Below are positions 15,455-26,001 of a stretch of DNA of 64,000 nucleotides, piece after piece. The DNA lies in assembly GCA_965206615.1 (NCBI GenBank), contig CBDBKI010000005.1, positions 4,030,001 to 4,094,000 on the forward strand, in the 5' to 3' direction. The first letter of the stretch is position 1, and each line of letters opens with the position of its first letter. Source of the stretch: VXNE01 sp965206615 (GTDB taxonomy: Bacteria > Pseudomonadota > Gammaproteobacteria > Pseudomonadales > Azotimanducaceae). A program made the translations under genes and the position numbers. The notes beneath the pieces were generated by a model that did not search any database, had not been told where the DNA came from, and worked only from the letters and a program-made list of their open reading frames with translations.

Positions 15455-18400
15455 TGCCCGGGGCTTTCCGGTGGTCTGCTCCTGTACGCGGGATCGTGCA
15501 GCGCTTTCCCGTAGCCTTGGCTTTGCTGCTATCGCTGGTATCCCACGTCGTTCATGGACAGGGAACCGTCGCCAAGGACAAGGCGGCGCTTGAGGCGCTC
15601 TACGCCGCGACGGACGGTGCCAACTGGACCACCAGTACCAACTGGGAAACCACTCAGCCTTTGAGGTCGTGGCACGGGGTGACGACCGATGCCAACGGGC
15701 GTGTTGCGGATCTGGATCTGGGTGACAACAGTCTGGACGGCACCCTTCCTGCCGCCCTGGGCGACCTGGACGCTCTTGAGACGCTCGACCTGTCGGACAA
15801 CGATCTGAGCGGAGGACTGCCCTCCGAGTTCGCGAATCTCACAGCGCTCACGTCTCTGACGCTCACAGCTAGCCGGGCTCTGACTGGTCCGCTCCCCGAC
15901 GGACTCCGCGAACTCACGGGGCTAACGAGAGTGTCGATCACCCATACGGAACTGTGCGTGCCGGGCGACGAGACCTTTCGGGCCTGGGTGTCCACCATCA
16001 CATTCCGCGGCCTGCGCTGCCCGCCCGCTACCGACTCGACGATCGATGTGGCGGTGTTTTACACGCCTGCCGCCCGGGATGCCCAAGGTGGGACCACGGC
16101 GATGGAGGACGGGATCGACGAAATGGTGGCGTGGACCAACAGCGCCTACCGGCGGGGTGGCGTGCAACAGCGGGTCAACCTGGTAGCGGTGGCCGAAACC
16201 GACTACACCGAGGACTCCTGGCTAACAGATCTCAAACGCCTTCGTAATGCGTCTGACGGCCACATGGACGAAGTGCACGGGGTGCGCAATCGCGAGGCCG
16301 CGGACATCGTGATGCTGATCCGTGGGCCAACGTCCGGGTTCGTCGGATTGGCGGCGTTCATTCTGAGCCGGCCCACGGAGCCCTGGCCGAGCACTACGGC
16401 GGCAAGCTTCGGTTTCGCTTACAGCAACACCCAGTCGCGTGTTTTCGCGCACGAGTTGGGACACCTCATGGGGCTGAGCCACGACCGCTACACGGTGTGC
16501 TACGGAGACCAGTGCAGTAGCCCAGGGTTTCCGTACGCGTACGGCTACATCCATTGCGACGAAACCTCTGTCGGCGATCGCTGGCGGACCATCATGGCAT
16601 CCGCCCTAAGGTGCTCGGTCGGGCAAAGTCTGCAGAACTTCTCCAACCCGGACACCACCTTGCGCGGCGATCCTTTAGGCACTGCGGGCCTCGCGCCGTC
16701 CGGGCTGGTGGACGGTCCGGCCGATGCAGTACGCGCGCTGAACCGTACACGCGCCTACGTGTCGGAATTCCGCCAGGCCCCGGACATTACCGTGTCCTTC
16801 GGCCTCGCGAGCTATACCGCCACCGAAGGGGGAAGCGATGTGGTCATTACCGTGGAACTCAGCGGGGCACCGACCCGCCCGATCGAGGTGCCACTGACGG
16901 TGATGTCCAGCACGGGTGCCACGAGATTCGATTACTCTGGCGTCCCGTCGGTCGTCCGGTTCGACGGAGACAGGACGGAGGAGTCCTTCGATGTGCACGC
17001 CAACGACGACGCTGCGGACGACGACAACGAAACACTGCTGTTGACGCTGGGGCAGCGGCCGGCCCGCAGCGTGACGCTGGGAAGCCCCTCGCAGACCACC
17101 GTCAACCTGGTCGACAACGACACCGTTACGGGCGCGCCGAGCGTGATCTGGGTGACGGTGACGTCCCGGGCCCGAAAGGGCCGCTACGCGATCGGCGACG
17201 TAATCGAGGCGAGCGTACGCTTTGCCAAACACATCTCGGTAACGGGCGAACCCCAACTCGCGCTGACGGTCGGAAGCGATACGAAGCAGGCGACCTATCG
17301 TAGCACTGCCGGTGAGATCGTCCGATTCGTATACACCGTGGCCGAAGACGACATGGACGAAGACGGCGTCAGCATTGCCGCGAACAGCCTGACGTTAAAT
17401 GGGGGAACGATCCGCGACGGCGACGATCAGGATGCCTCATTGGCGCACTCGGCGTCCACAGCCCGCTGGTTTTTTGACCCGGTGGACGGGGTCCGGCCAA
17501 CACTCGATAGTGCGGACGCGGATCTGACTGAACTGATTCTGACCTTCGACGAGGCGCTCGACAGCACATCCGTTCCGCCGCCGAGCGCTTTCCGGGTCAC
17601 CGTCGACGGGTCGCGCCGAAGCGTCACCGACGTCGCGGTGAACGGCAGCTCGGTGACGCTCATCCTGGACCGTTCGATCCCGGCGGGTGGGGCCGGCGCG
17701 GAAGTGCGCTATTCGCCGGGAACGCCGCAGTTGTTGGACCGGGCCGGCAACGTCGCGTCGGCTTTTTCTCGCAGTCTGGACTCGACGGCGCCGACGATCG
17801 AGTCCATCGCTAGCGGAGCGACGCATCCGACCAAGGATCCGTTCACGGTTACGATCACGTTCTCCGAGTCGGTGACAGACCTCATGGCGGACGAGATCAC
17901 CGTGACGAATGGCACGGGCTCGGCTGTTTCCGGTACGGGGAAGACCTACACGATTCGGGTGACCCCGAACGTTGATTTCGAGGGCAATGTCACGGTGAGC
18001 GTCGCGGCCGAGGCCGTCAAGGACGCCGCGGAGCACCTGAGCGAAGCCGGCAGCGAGACGTTTGCGGTCGACACGGTCGCGCCGGCGTTGGCTACCAGCG
18101 GCAGCGCCAGCGTGAACTGGTCGACGCTGACACTGACGTTCGACGAGGCGCTCGGCGCGGCGAACGTCCCGACCTCGGCGTTCACGGTGACCGGCGCGAC
18201 GACGCGCTCGGTTTCCGGCGTCACCGTCGTCGGCTCGACCGTGAGGTTGACGCTGAGCATGCCGGTTCTGAACGGGGAGACGGGAATCGAAGTGGATTAC
18301 GTGCCCCCGACCCGGAATGCCATCGTTGACGAGGCGGGCAACAAGGCCGCCGGAATCACGGATCAGGCAGTGACCAACAACACGCCGCCGCCGACGGCCG

Positions 18401-21400
18401 TGCGCCTGACGATGAATCAGACGGAGGTGACGGAGGCGGGCCAAGCCAAGACGGTGATCGTGACCGGCATGGTGGACCGCGCTCCGCGATCGAGCGCGAC
18501 GGCAGTAACCGTCGCAGTCGGTGCCGGCACCGACACGGCGACGGAGGGTACAGACTACGCAACGGTCGACGACGTGACGCTGACGATTGCGGCCTATTCG
18601 GCGAGCGGCACGGCGCGTTTCACGCTGACCCCGACGAACGACCGAATCGACGAGGTTGGGGAGAGCCTGACGGTGACCGGCTCCACGACCGTCTCCGGCG
18701 TGACCGTGACGCCGTCGGGCGGACTCGCCATCGACATCACGGACAACGACGCGGCGCCCTCGCTGGAACTGTCGGTGAGCGCCTCGAAGATCGACGAGGA
18801 CGGCGGAACGGCCACGGTGACCGTGAGTACCGGGTCGGGGTCGACGTTCGCGACTGACCAGACGGTCCAGCTTTCCATGGCGGGCACGGCGACGGAGACG
18901 GCGGACTACACCGTCAGCGGCAAGACGCTGACCCTCCCGGCCGGCATGGGAACGAACTCGTCCATGGTGACCGCGACCGTCACCGGGATGGACGATAGCC
19001 TCGATGACGACGACGAGGCCATCGAAATCATCGGTTCCCGCAACAGCGTGGCTTTCGGGTCGCGGCAGACGATTGCCATCGATGACGACGACTGGCCGAT
19101 GTTGACGGTGACGTTCCGTCAGGCGGACTACCGCGTCGCGGAAGGCGGACAGGTCGACCTGCCGGTTACGCTGAGCGCCGTGCCCGAGCGCCAGGTGACG
19201 ATTCCGATCGAGATCGAGACTGTCGGCGACACGGAAGCCATCGACTACTCGGTCTCGCCGGCGAGCCTGACTTTCGGCGCGAGCGAGACGGACAAGACCC
19301 TGCGGGTGCGCGCGTCGAACGACAGCGTGGTGGATCCGGGCGAGAGCGTGGTGCTGAGTTTCGGCACGTCGTTGCCCGCGCGGATCTCCGAGGGCGGCAC
19401 CGCAGAAACGACGGTCGCGATCCGGGATACGGACTTCACCTTCGCCCCCGGCTTCGCGGTCGGCTCCGGGACGACGGAGTCCGACACGGACACCTACACC
19501 GCGAGCGAGAACTCGAGTGCCCTGCGCCTGTCGTTGAGCCTGGAGACGCCGCGCGGGGTGCGGGTTGTGGACGTTGTGGATCCGGTGGTGGTGACGCTCG
19601 CGACGCGGGCGAACGCCGGCAGCAGGGGTATGGACGAGGACTACGCCACCCGGCGGCGCACTGGAACGTTTGGCGATTTCGGAGAGTTTGACCGGGATCT
19701 GTCGTTCGCTCCGGGCGATTTCTCGGACGACGGTACCTGCGACTGCGCGCGGGCGGACAAGGCGGTTTCGGTGGACATATTTGACGACCGGGTCCACGAG
19801 CGGGTCGAGGTGTTCGGGCTGAGGCTTTCCCGGAAGAGCGGGCGCCTTGGGGTTGCCAGCAAGGACATCACCGCGAAGATCGCCGAGGACGACGCCGAGC
19901 CGGTGCTGACCCTCGAGGCGAACCCGGGCAATATCGCGGAGGCCGGCGGCACCTCGACGGTGACGGTGAGTACCGGTAGCGGCTCGACGTTTCCGTCCGC
20001 TCAGACCGTCCGGTTGGACTTGTCGGGCGCGGCAACACAGGGCACCGACTACACGGTCGACTCTACGTCGCTGACTCTGCCGGCCGGTGTGGGTCAGGAT
20101 CCCTCGAGCGTGACTACGACCGTGCGCGCGAAGGATGACCCCATTGACGACGACGGCGAGATGGTGGTGCTGGCCGCGAGCCGGGACATGGTGGAGTTCG
20201 CCCGGCGCACCATCGGTATTGAGGACGACGAAACCGGATCGACCCGGGTGGACTTGTCGGTGAACCCGGCTCAGGTACGCGAAGACGGGGGAGCAACGAC
20301 CGTGCGCGTAACAGCGCCTTTGAACGCGGACGCCCGCGGGGAGGATACCGAGATCACGGTAACGGTTGGGGCGAACGGCGACTCGGCGGTCGAGGGGACG
20401 GACTACGCGACGGTGTCGGACCTGACCCTGACCATCGACGCGGGCGAGACGAGCGCTGAGACAACGTTCAGCCTGGAGCCGACGAACGACAATGCGGTCG
20501 ACGGCGCAAGGGCCATAACCGTCGACGGTAGTACGTCGGGACTGGCCGTGCGCTCGGCCGAGCTGACACTGAACGATGACGATGTCGCGTCGACGAAAGT
20601 GACGCTGACGCTGGACCCGCTGGAGGTGAGCGAGCGTGCGGGCAGCCGCACGGTGCGGGTGACCGGGACGCTGGACGGCACGGCGCGGACAACGGCGACG
20701 GTCGTGACGGTGACGGTCGGATCGGGGGCGGACACCGCGCTGGAGGGCACGGACTATGCGGACGTCCCCGGACTGGAGCTGACGATCGCGGCGAACCGGA
20801 CGGACGGGACGGTGACGTTCACGTTGCGGCCGACGAACGACCGGACCGCCGAAGGGACGGAGACGATATCCGTGCGCGGCGATGTTGTGGGCCTGACAGT
20901 TGTCTCGGCAGAACTCGCGCTCGCCGATGACGACGTGCCCTCGACCGGGCTGGACCTGTCGCTGAACCCGTCGACGGTATCGGAAGCGGCGGTGCCGACG
21001 GTGGTGGTGGTGGTGACGGGTTCGCTCAATGCCGGGGCGCGCACGTCGGATTCGGTGGTGACGGTGACGGTGGGCGCATCCACCGATTCCGCGACGGAAG
21101 GTCTGGACTACGCGAACGTGTCCGCGCTGCAGATTGCGGTCCCGGCGAATGAGACCACCGGGCAGACGACGTTCACACTGCGTCCGGACAACGATGCGAT
21201 TGCCGAAGGCGCTGAGACGATCTCCGTGAGCGGGCGAGTGAGCGGCCTGACGGTGGAGCCGGCCACCCTGACTCTTTCCGACAACGACACGGCGTCTCGC
21301 GTCGTGACGCTTTCGGTGGATCCGGAATCGGTCTCCGAGGACGTTCCTGAGAACGTGACGGTGACCGTGTCGTTGAACGCCGGGGCGCGCGCCGAGGACA

Positions 21401-23931
21401 CGGGAGTGCGGCTGACGGTGGGTGCGGCAGGCGACACGGCGATACCGGGGACGGATTACGAGCGGGTCTCGGAGCGGACGCTGACGATTCTCGCGGGCGA
21501 CACGAGCGGCACGGCGGTGTTCCGGCTGGAGCCGCGCGACAACGACTCGACGGATGGCGCGAGAAGGTTGTCGGTGACGGGCTCGACGACGGTGGCGGAA
21601 CTGCGGATCGAACCCGCAACAGGCGCCCGGATCGCCCTGGAAGACGACGACAGTCCGGCGGTGTTGGTGGTGCCCGACACATTGACCGTGGTGGAGGCAG
21701 AGTCCAACACCTACACGGTGGAACTGCAGACGCGGCCCACGGCTGACGTGACGGTGACGATTGGAGGCGTGTCGGGAGACCTGAGCCTCGACAAGACCAG
21801 TCTGGTGTTCACCCAGGCCGACTGGCGCGATCCGCAGCCCGTGGAGGTGACGGCGGCGGACGACGACGACAGCAGGCAGGATCCCGACGTGACGCTGACG
21901 CACCGGGCGTCGCGTGCGGCCGAGTATCGGGGGTTGCGTTCGGATCTGGTGGTGTCGATCCGGGAGAACGACCCGAGCCTGGTGTTCAGCGGCTCGGCGC
22001 TCACCGTGCGGGAAGGACAAACCGCCACGTACACGGTCGCGTTGGCAACTGTCCCCACGGCCGATGTGACGGTGCAGGTTACCGGGGTATCGGGCGATTT
22101 GAGCCTGGACCAGACTCGGCTGGTATTCACGCCGGGCCGCTGGGATGACCCGCAAACCATTACCGTCGAAGCGGCCGAGGACGACGACACCTCGACGGAT
22201 CCGGCGGTGACGCTGACCCACCAGGCGTCGGGCGGGGGCTACGACGGGATCTCCGGCACGGTCCGGGTGACGATCACGGAGAACGACGGAGGTGGTTCCG
22301 GCGGAGGTGGCGGAGGTGGTGGAGGTGGAGGAGGTGGCTCCAGCAACCGGCCGCCGCTGGTGACGGAGTTGATCGGGGCGCAGGTCCTGGAGCTCACGAG
22401 CAGCGTCCGCATAGACGCGGCAGAGCACTTCCGCGATCCCGACAACCGCACCATGACCTTCGAAGCGGAGTCGGCCGACGTGTCGGTGGCGACCATGGAG
22501 GTGGATGGCAGCATCGTGACGGTCGAGGGCATCGCGCATGGCGTTACAACGGTCACGGTGACGGCCGTGGACCATCGGAGCCTGCGCGTGAGCCAGAGCT
22601 TCGAAGTGTCGGTCGGGTACGAGGTGTCGTTCGCAAGTGCGGAGGTGTTCGTGCCCGAGGGCGGTACGGCGATGCTCACGGTCGCGCTCAACCGCCCGCG
22701 CGACGCGGCGACGACCGTCCGTTACGTCCTCGGCGTGGACGCCGATCCCGCCACTCCCGACGCAAACGCCGCCGACCACGACGGCATGGACGGCGAGATC
22801 ATGATCGAGACGGGCGCGACCGAGGCAAGCATCGGCATAGCGATTCGCGACGACACTGACATCGAGCCGCCACGCGAGAGCTTTACCGTGACCCTGCAGG
22901 CGACCGAGGCGCAGATGCAGGACTTCGGGTTAGGCATTGCCACGGTGCGTGTGACCGTTCAAGAGGGGGTATGCGACCGTACCCGGCAAGTGCGCAACGC
23001 GCTGCGCAGATCGCTGCCGTGCGCAGCGGTGTCCGCAACGGACCTGGCCGCGCGCACGGAGCTGGATCTCGCGAACAGGGATATGGGGGCCCTGCAGGCG
23101 GACGACCTGTCGGGTCTCTCCGGTCTGACCGTGCTGGACCTGTCGGGCAATGCCTTGACGTCCTTGCCCGAGGGCATGTTCGCGGGACTTGGGGCGCTCG
23201 CTGAAGTGCAGCTGTACGACAACCCCGGCGCGCCGTTCACGCTGCGGCTGGAACTGGAACGCACGGACGGTGCGCTGTCGTCACCGGGCCCGGCGAGGGT
23301 CGAGGTGCGGGTGCGGGAAGGCGCGCCGTTCGCGATGCGCGCGGCGCTGTCAGCGGTCAACGGCACGCTGTCGCCGGCTACGGCCCTCGTACCTGTAGGC
23401 ATGACCGCCGGCACCCCCATAGCCGTTACGCAGAACGCGGGCGGCGCGACGCGGGTCACCGCCGCCGCGGCCGCCATGCCGGACACGCGTTGCGGCGTGC
23501 TGGGCATGTACCGGTGCTACCAGGGAATTACCACCGAGGCTGGCCGGACCCTGGTGCTATTCAAGGCTCCTCCGGAGGTGGCGGACACGCCGTCGCCCAC
23601 CACCTTGGCCGCGGACGGCGACGCAGCGCGCATCGACCTGTCCGCGCTGTTCGCGGCGTCCGGCGGGGGCGCGCTCACCTATTTCGCAGGATCAAGCGAT
23701 CCGACGCTGGCCACCGGGACCGTCGACGGCGACACACTGACCCTGGCTTCGAACGAGGACGGCCGCGAAGGCGCGGTGACCATCACGGTGACCGCGACCG
23801 ATGAAGACGGCCTGTCGGTCACGTTGACCTTCGAGGTGACCGTCGAGTCGATACCGCGCGGCCTGCTTCGCGGCTGGCGCCGGGTACTACTGGAGCAGGC
23901 TATGGAACGAAGGGCCGCCCCGGTCGAGTGA
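15454..23931 (+). CDS. giant secreted LRR-metalloprotease-Calx-beta protein A
   Basis: A 2,825-residue intact frame. Order of parts: signal peptide (FPVALALLLSLVSHVVHG); plant-type LRR (ALEALYAATDGANW, LDLGDNSLDGTLPAALGDLD); reprolysin-like metalloprotease with zinc site HELGHLMGLSHD (ligands H333, H337, H343; catalytic E334) and Cys-rich surroundings; a first Calx-beta module (SYTATEGGSDVVITVELSGA); SwmB/Ig-like modules (ELILTFDEALDSTSVPPPSA); about ten more Calx-beta repeats; a poly-Gly linker near residue 2,285; a cadherin-like module; a disulphide-capped LRR (CDRTRQVRNALRRSLPC, LDLSGNALTSLPEGMF); and a final Ig-like domain ending in a basic RGWRRVLLEQAMERR tail. It is predicted to be an extracellular protease tethered to an adhesive repeat stalk. 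No autotransporter barrel or sorting signal was recognised. It is coupled to the prodomain gene and paralogous to protein B. Confidence 0.9.
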   Translation: MPGAFRWSAPVRGIVQRFPVALALLLSLVSHVVHGQGTVAKDKAALEALYAATDGANWTTSTNWETTQPLRSWHGVTTDANGRVADLDLGDNSLDGTLPAALGDLDALETLDLSDNDLSGGLPSEFANLTALTSLTLTASRALTGPLPDGLRELTGLTRVSITHTELCVPGDETFRAWVSTITFRGLRCPPATDSTIDVAVFYTPAARDAQGGTTAMEDGIDEMVAWTNSAYRRGGVQQRVNLVAVAETDYTEDSWLTDLKRLRNASDGHMDEVHGVRNREAADIVMLIRGPTSGFVGLAAFILSRPTEPWPSTTAASFGFAYSNTQSRVFAHELGHLMGLSHDRYTVCYGDQCSSPGFPYAYGYIHCDETSVGDRWRTIMASALRCSVGQSLQNFSNPDTTLRGDPLGTAGLAPSGLVDGPADAVRALNRTRAYVSEFRQAPDITVSFGLASYTATEGGSDVVITVELSGAPTRPIEVPLTVMSSTGATRFDYSGVPSVVRFDGDRTEESFDVHANDDAADDDNETLLLTLGQRPARSVTLGSPSQTTVNLVDNDTVTGAPSVIWVTVTSRARKGRYAIGDVIEASVRFAKHISVTGEPQLALTVGSDTKQATYRSTAGEIVRFVYTVAEDDMDEDGVSIAANSLTLNGGTIRDGDDQDASLAHSASTARWFFDPVDGVRPTLDSADADLTELILTFDEALDSTSVPPPSAFRVTVDGSRRSVTDVAVNGSSVTLILDRSIPAGGAGAEVRYSPGTPQLLDRAGNVASAFSRSLDSTAPTIESIASGATHPTKDPFTVTITFSESVTDLMADEITVTNGTGSAVSGTGKTYTIRVTPNVDFEGNVTVSVAAEAVKDAAEHLSEAGSETFAVDTVAPALATSGSASVNWSTLTLTFDEALGAANVPTSAFTVTGATTRSVSGVTVVGSTVRLTLSMPVLNGETGIEVDYVPPTRNAIVDEAGNKAAGITDQAVTNNTPPPTAVRLTMNQTEVTEAGQAKTVIVTGMVDRAPRSSATAVTVAVGAGTDTATEGTDYATVDDVTLTIAAYSASGTARFTLTPTNDRIDEVGESLTVTGSTTVSGVTVTPSGGLAIDITDNDAAPSLELSVSASKIDEDGGTATVTVSTGSGSTFATDQTVQLSMAGTATETADYTVSGKTLTLPAGMGTNSSMVTATVTGMDDSLDDDDEAIEIIGSRNSVAFGSRQTIAIDDDDWPMLTVTFRQADYRVAEGGQVDLPVTLSAVPERQVTIPIEIETVGDTEAIDYSVSPASLTFGASETDKTLRVRASNDSVVDPGESVVLSFGTSLPARISEGGTAETTVAIRDTDFTFAPGFAVGSGTTESDTDTYTASENSSALRLSLSLETPRGVRVVDVVDPVVVTLATRANAGSRGMDEDYATRRRTGTFGDFGEFDRDLSFAPGDFSDDGTCDCARADKAVSVDIFDDRVHERVEVFGLRLSRKSGRLGVASKDITAKIAEDDAEPVLTLEANPGNIAEAGGTSTVTVSTGSGSTFPSAQTVRLDLSGAATQGTDYTVDSTSLTLPAGVGQDPSSVTTTVRAKDDPIDDDGEMVVLAASRDMVEFARRTIGIEDDETGSTRVDLSVNPAQVREDGGATTVRVTAPLNADARGEDTEITVTVGANGDSAVEGTDYATVSDLTLTIDAGETSAETTFSLEPTNDNAVDGARAITVDGSTSGLAVRSAELTLNDDDVASTKVTLTLDPLEVSERAGSRTVRVTGTLDGTARTTATVVTVTVGSGADTALEGTDYADVPGLELTIAANRTDGTVTFTLRPTNDRTAEGTETISVRGDVVGLTVVSAELALADDDVPSTGLDLSLNPSTVSEAAVPTVVVVVTGSLNAGARTSDSVVTVTVGASTDSATEGLDYANVSALQIAVPANETTGQTTFTLRPDNDAIAEGAETISVSGRVSGLTVEPATLTLSDNDTASRVVTLSVDPESVSEDVPENVTVTVSLNAGARAEDTGVRLTVGAAGDTAIPGTDYERVSERTLTILAGDTSGTAVFRLEPRDNDSTDGARRLSVTGSTTVAELRIEPATGARIALEDDDSPAVLVVPDTLTVVEAESNTYTVELQTRPTADVTVTIGGVSGDLSLDKTSLVFTQADWRDPQPVEVTAADDDDSRQDPDVTLTHRASRAAEYRGLRSDLVVSIRENDPSLVFSGSALTVREGQTATYTVALATVPTADVTVQVTGVSGDLSLDQTRLVFTPGRWDDPQTITVEAAEDDDTSTDPAVTLTHQASGGGYDGISGTVRVTITENDGGGSGGGGGGGGGGGGGSSNRPPLVTELIGAQVLELTSSVRIDAAEHFRDPDNRTMTFEAESADVSVATMEVDGSIVTVEGIAHGVTTVTVTAVDHRSLRVSQSFEVSVGYEVSFASAEVFVPEGGTAMLTVALNRPRDAATTVRYVLGVDADPATPDANAADHDGMDGEIMIETGATEASIGIAIRDDTDIEPPRESFTVTLQATEAQMQDFGLGIATVRVTVQEGVCDRTRQVRNALRRSLPCAAVSATDLAARTELDLANRDMGALQADDLSGLSGLTVLDLSGNALTSLPEGMFAGLGALAEVQLYDNPGAPFTLRLELERTDGALSSPGPARVEVRVREGAPFAMRAALSAVNGTLSPATALVPVGMTAGTPIAVTQNAGGATRVTAAAAAMPDTRCGVLGMYRCYQGITTEAGRTLVLFKAPPEVADTPSPTTLAADGDAARIDLSALFAASGGGALTYFAGSSDPTLATGTVDGDTLTLASNEDGREGAVTITVTATDEDGLSVTLTFEVTVESIPRGLLRGWRRVLLEQAMERRAAPVE

Positions 23932-24226
23932 CGGCACGACGGCAAAGCCGCACGCAGTTCTGGATCAGGGCCGTTTGCGCCGGTTGTCCAGCGAGACTGA
24001 TGCTTCTATATCTGTCAATGGGCTGCTCCTCCACGTCGCCGAGGCCCGTCGGACTTGCGACTTCGACTGTTCCGGGCAGGCGCGTCCGTAGGTTCTCGAC
24101 GCCGGACACCCGGGGCGGACGTGCATGTTCGGCCAGGGCGTGCCCGGCGTCGAAGAGCGGCCGGCGCGCAGCCTCGCACAGGCAACCTTGAGCAGGGGTC
24201 TGCCACGAACGATCGGCGCCACGAAC
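23932..24226. other. intergenic stretch with a shared 50 bp motif
   Basis: No gene. Bases at about 24,000-24,050 (CTTCTATATCTGTCAATGGG and the following CTGCTCCTCCACGTCGCC) recur almost exactly at 25,499-25,545, next to the recombinase fragments, so this is part of the same mobile-element debris. Confidence 0.5.
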
Positions 24227-24870
24227 TCAGGCTGCCGGCGGAAGTCCTTTTTCGGCTTCGAGGAGCTTGAATACACGTCGGGCGAGGAATCGCTTCAAGT
24301 AGCGCCTGATCTCTCGGTCCGTCTTGCCTTCGGTGCACCTGCGCTCGACGTAGCGTCGGGTCTCTTCGTGACAGGCCTCACGAATGAGCACTGAGCTATG
24401 GAACGCGCGGTTGAGCTTGCGGCCACCACATCGGTTGAGCCGGTGGCGCACCGTCTGGCCAGAGGATGTGGGGACCGGCGCGACACCGGCCAGGGCGGCA
24501 AACGCGGCTTCGGAGCGCACGCGCCCCGGGTGTAACCAGGCACCGACCATCTCGGCCGCGTTGACCGGTCCGATGCCAGGTTCATCCTAAAGCGTGGGGG
24601 CGAGTGCCCGAACGCGCGGCTTGAGCTCGGCGTTGAGACGCTGGATGCGCCGTCCGATTGCACGAAGCGCAATGGCGGTGCCGCGTAGCTCATCGGAGTG
24701 CCTCGGCACCATCCGCAGCTTTGCGCAACGCTTTGCGAGGGGTTGCGACTTGAGCCTGCGGAGCTTCTTTCGCAGACTCTCCGGAGCGGTGGTGACCATC
24801 GCGTGCAGATAGTTGATCGCTTGGGTACGGGCTCGTGCCGCGCTTTCGCACGTCCTGCTGTTCCCGCGCC
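24227..24870 (-). pseudogene. IS110-family transposase remnant
   Basis: The minus strand encodes ARTQAINYLHAMVTTAPESL, then ELKPRVRALAPTL, an in-frame TAG, then DEPGIGPVNAAEMVGAWLHP, AAFAALAGVAPVPTSSGQTV and LNRCGGRKLNRAFHSSVLIR. This is the middle and the C-terminal transposase_20 (helix-hairpin-helix and serine) region of IS110/IS116/IS902 elements. The N-terminal DEDD domain is gone and a nonsense codon (TAG at about 24,588) splits the rest, so it is inactive. It is a different subfamily from the IS110 remnant at 34-35 kb. Confidence 0.85.
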
Positions 24871-25096
24871 CCCCTGCCCGGGCTGCAGAGGACGTCGGGG
24901 ACCCCTTGCCGTACCCGTTGCGCCACGCGGTGTGGCGGCTGGCCCTCCTGCGCCTTGTCGCTCATGCCCGCCGCCCCTAAGGAACTTCGACGAAATTGTC
25001 ATGCTGATTGAACTTATCCACCCTCTTAACACCAATTTGATGGGTCTTCCAATCCTGTCGCCATCATTTCTGTCGCGCATGCACGACACGCGGCTA

Positions 25097-25246
25097 TCAT
25101 TTCGAATCGTCGATGCGTTTCGAGCCCCGTACGGGTGGGACAGAGGCCCAGCCGTCCGACCCGACATGCGCCTGAACGTGAGATAGATTGCGCTCGGTCA
25201 CGACGTGTTGGAAGAGAAACCGTTCGATCCGGGGTGCCTCACTCAT
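25097..25246 (-). pseudogene. tyrosine recombinase N-terminal fragment (RitC-like)
   Basis: ATG 25246 opens MSEAPRIERFLFQHVVTERN then LSHVQAHV, the start of a core-binding domain of recombinases found third in recombinase trios. It overlaps the stop of the preceding recombinase fragment by 8 bases. Homology is lost after about 28 residues and the frame ends at 25097. Confidence 0.5.
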
Positions 25247-25487
25247 CGTTGTCTCCCCGCGCGTAACGTTGGAACCGCAACGAGGCCTGGCGCGGCAGCT
25301 CCGGTGGCATTGCCAGGTAGACTTGCGCGCCTGGCACGTGCGTCCCGAGATAGGCGGAGAGCGCTGGCAGCCGCTGCTGCACATCCGCGCCCTGCCGACA
25401 CCATGAGGTCAGCCGATTGACGACGAAGGTGTGGTGAAACGAGTGCAAGCAAGGAGGTTGGTGCGCACCGTTCGCGGCCCAGATCAC
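25239..25487 (-). pseudogene. tyrosine recombinase C-terminal fragment (RitB-like, copy 2)
   Basis: The frame contains HSFHHTFVVNRLTSWCRQGA, DVQQRLPALSAYLGTHVPGA, QVYLAMPPELPRQASLRFQR. Known recombinases of this type read HDLRHTFxVxRL and YLGHxxVxxTQVYL. Here the conserved Arg of the HxLRH box is His, and LGH is disturbed by an inserted Thr, so the catalytic site is damaged even where sequence remains. The overlap with a downstream recombinase start is the arrangement of recombinase-in-trio (RIT) elements; I infer a RIT remnant. The first trio member was not found. Confidence 0.6.
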
Positions 25488-25545
25488 CGGAGACTGGTGC
25501 TTCTATGTCTGTCAATGGGCTGCTCCTCCACGTCGCCGCGGCACG

Positions 25546-26001
25546 GTGGTCTACCAGGCCCCAGACACCGTCACGTTGATGCGTGCGTGGCGCGCACGTG
25601 CCAGGCTCCGGGAGGGCCGGCTGCTTCGGTCGGTCACCAGGAGCGGGCGCGTCGGCTCAAGCCTGCACGCGAGCCAGATCCCGCGCATCTTCAAGGCGAT
25701 GGCCCGCGTCGCGGGGCTGCCGCCCGAGGTGTCGGAGGCGCTGTCGGGGCACAGTGCGCGGGTCGGCGCGGCGCAGGACATGATCGCCTCCGGCATCGGC
25801 CTGCCGGCGGTGCTGCAGGCGGGACGCTGGAAGAGCCCGACCGTGGTCAACCGCTACGGCGAGCGGCTGCTCGCGCGCAAGAGCGGCGCGGCGCAGTTGG
25901 CGAAGCTGCAGGAACGCGCCTGGTGGAACGGGACGCAGGGGATGCGCCTGAACCGAGGCGGCGTGGGCCCGCGCCGCCCGTCGGATGAGAAACCGCCTTG
26001 A
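25546..26001 (+). pseudogene. tyrosine recombinase C-terminal fragment upstream of locus B
   Basis: This is the better-preserved version of the fragment at 14.1 kb: RIFKAMARVAGLPPEVSEAL, SGHSARVGAAQDMIASGIGL, PAVLQAGRWKSPTVVNRYGE, RLLARKSGAAQLAKLQERA. The H-x-x-R, GRW and nucleophile Tyr of the catalytic domain are intact, but the first catalytic Arg and the DNA-binding N-terminus are absent. The frame before LLRSVT is unrelated. It ends about 290 bases before the prodomain gene of locus B and points toward it. Confidence 0.75.

Noticed and set aside
22280..22340. G-rich GGAGGTGG tracts in the poly-Gly linkers of A and B as phase-variable switches
   Set aside because: They are mixed GGN codons rather than a homopolymer, and A and B both keep the frame; no evidence of switching.
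17437..22779. Very long open frame antisense to protein A
   Set aside because: Arg/His/Gly-rich, no domains, and it mirrors the codon bias of the sense gene in GC-rich DNA; a shadow frame.
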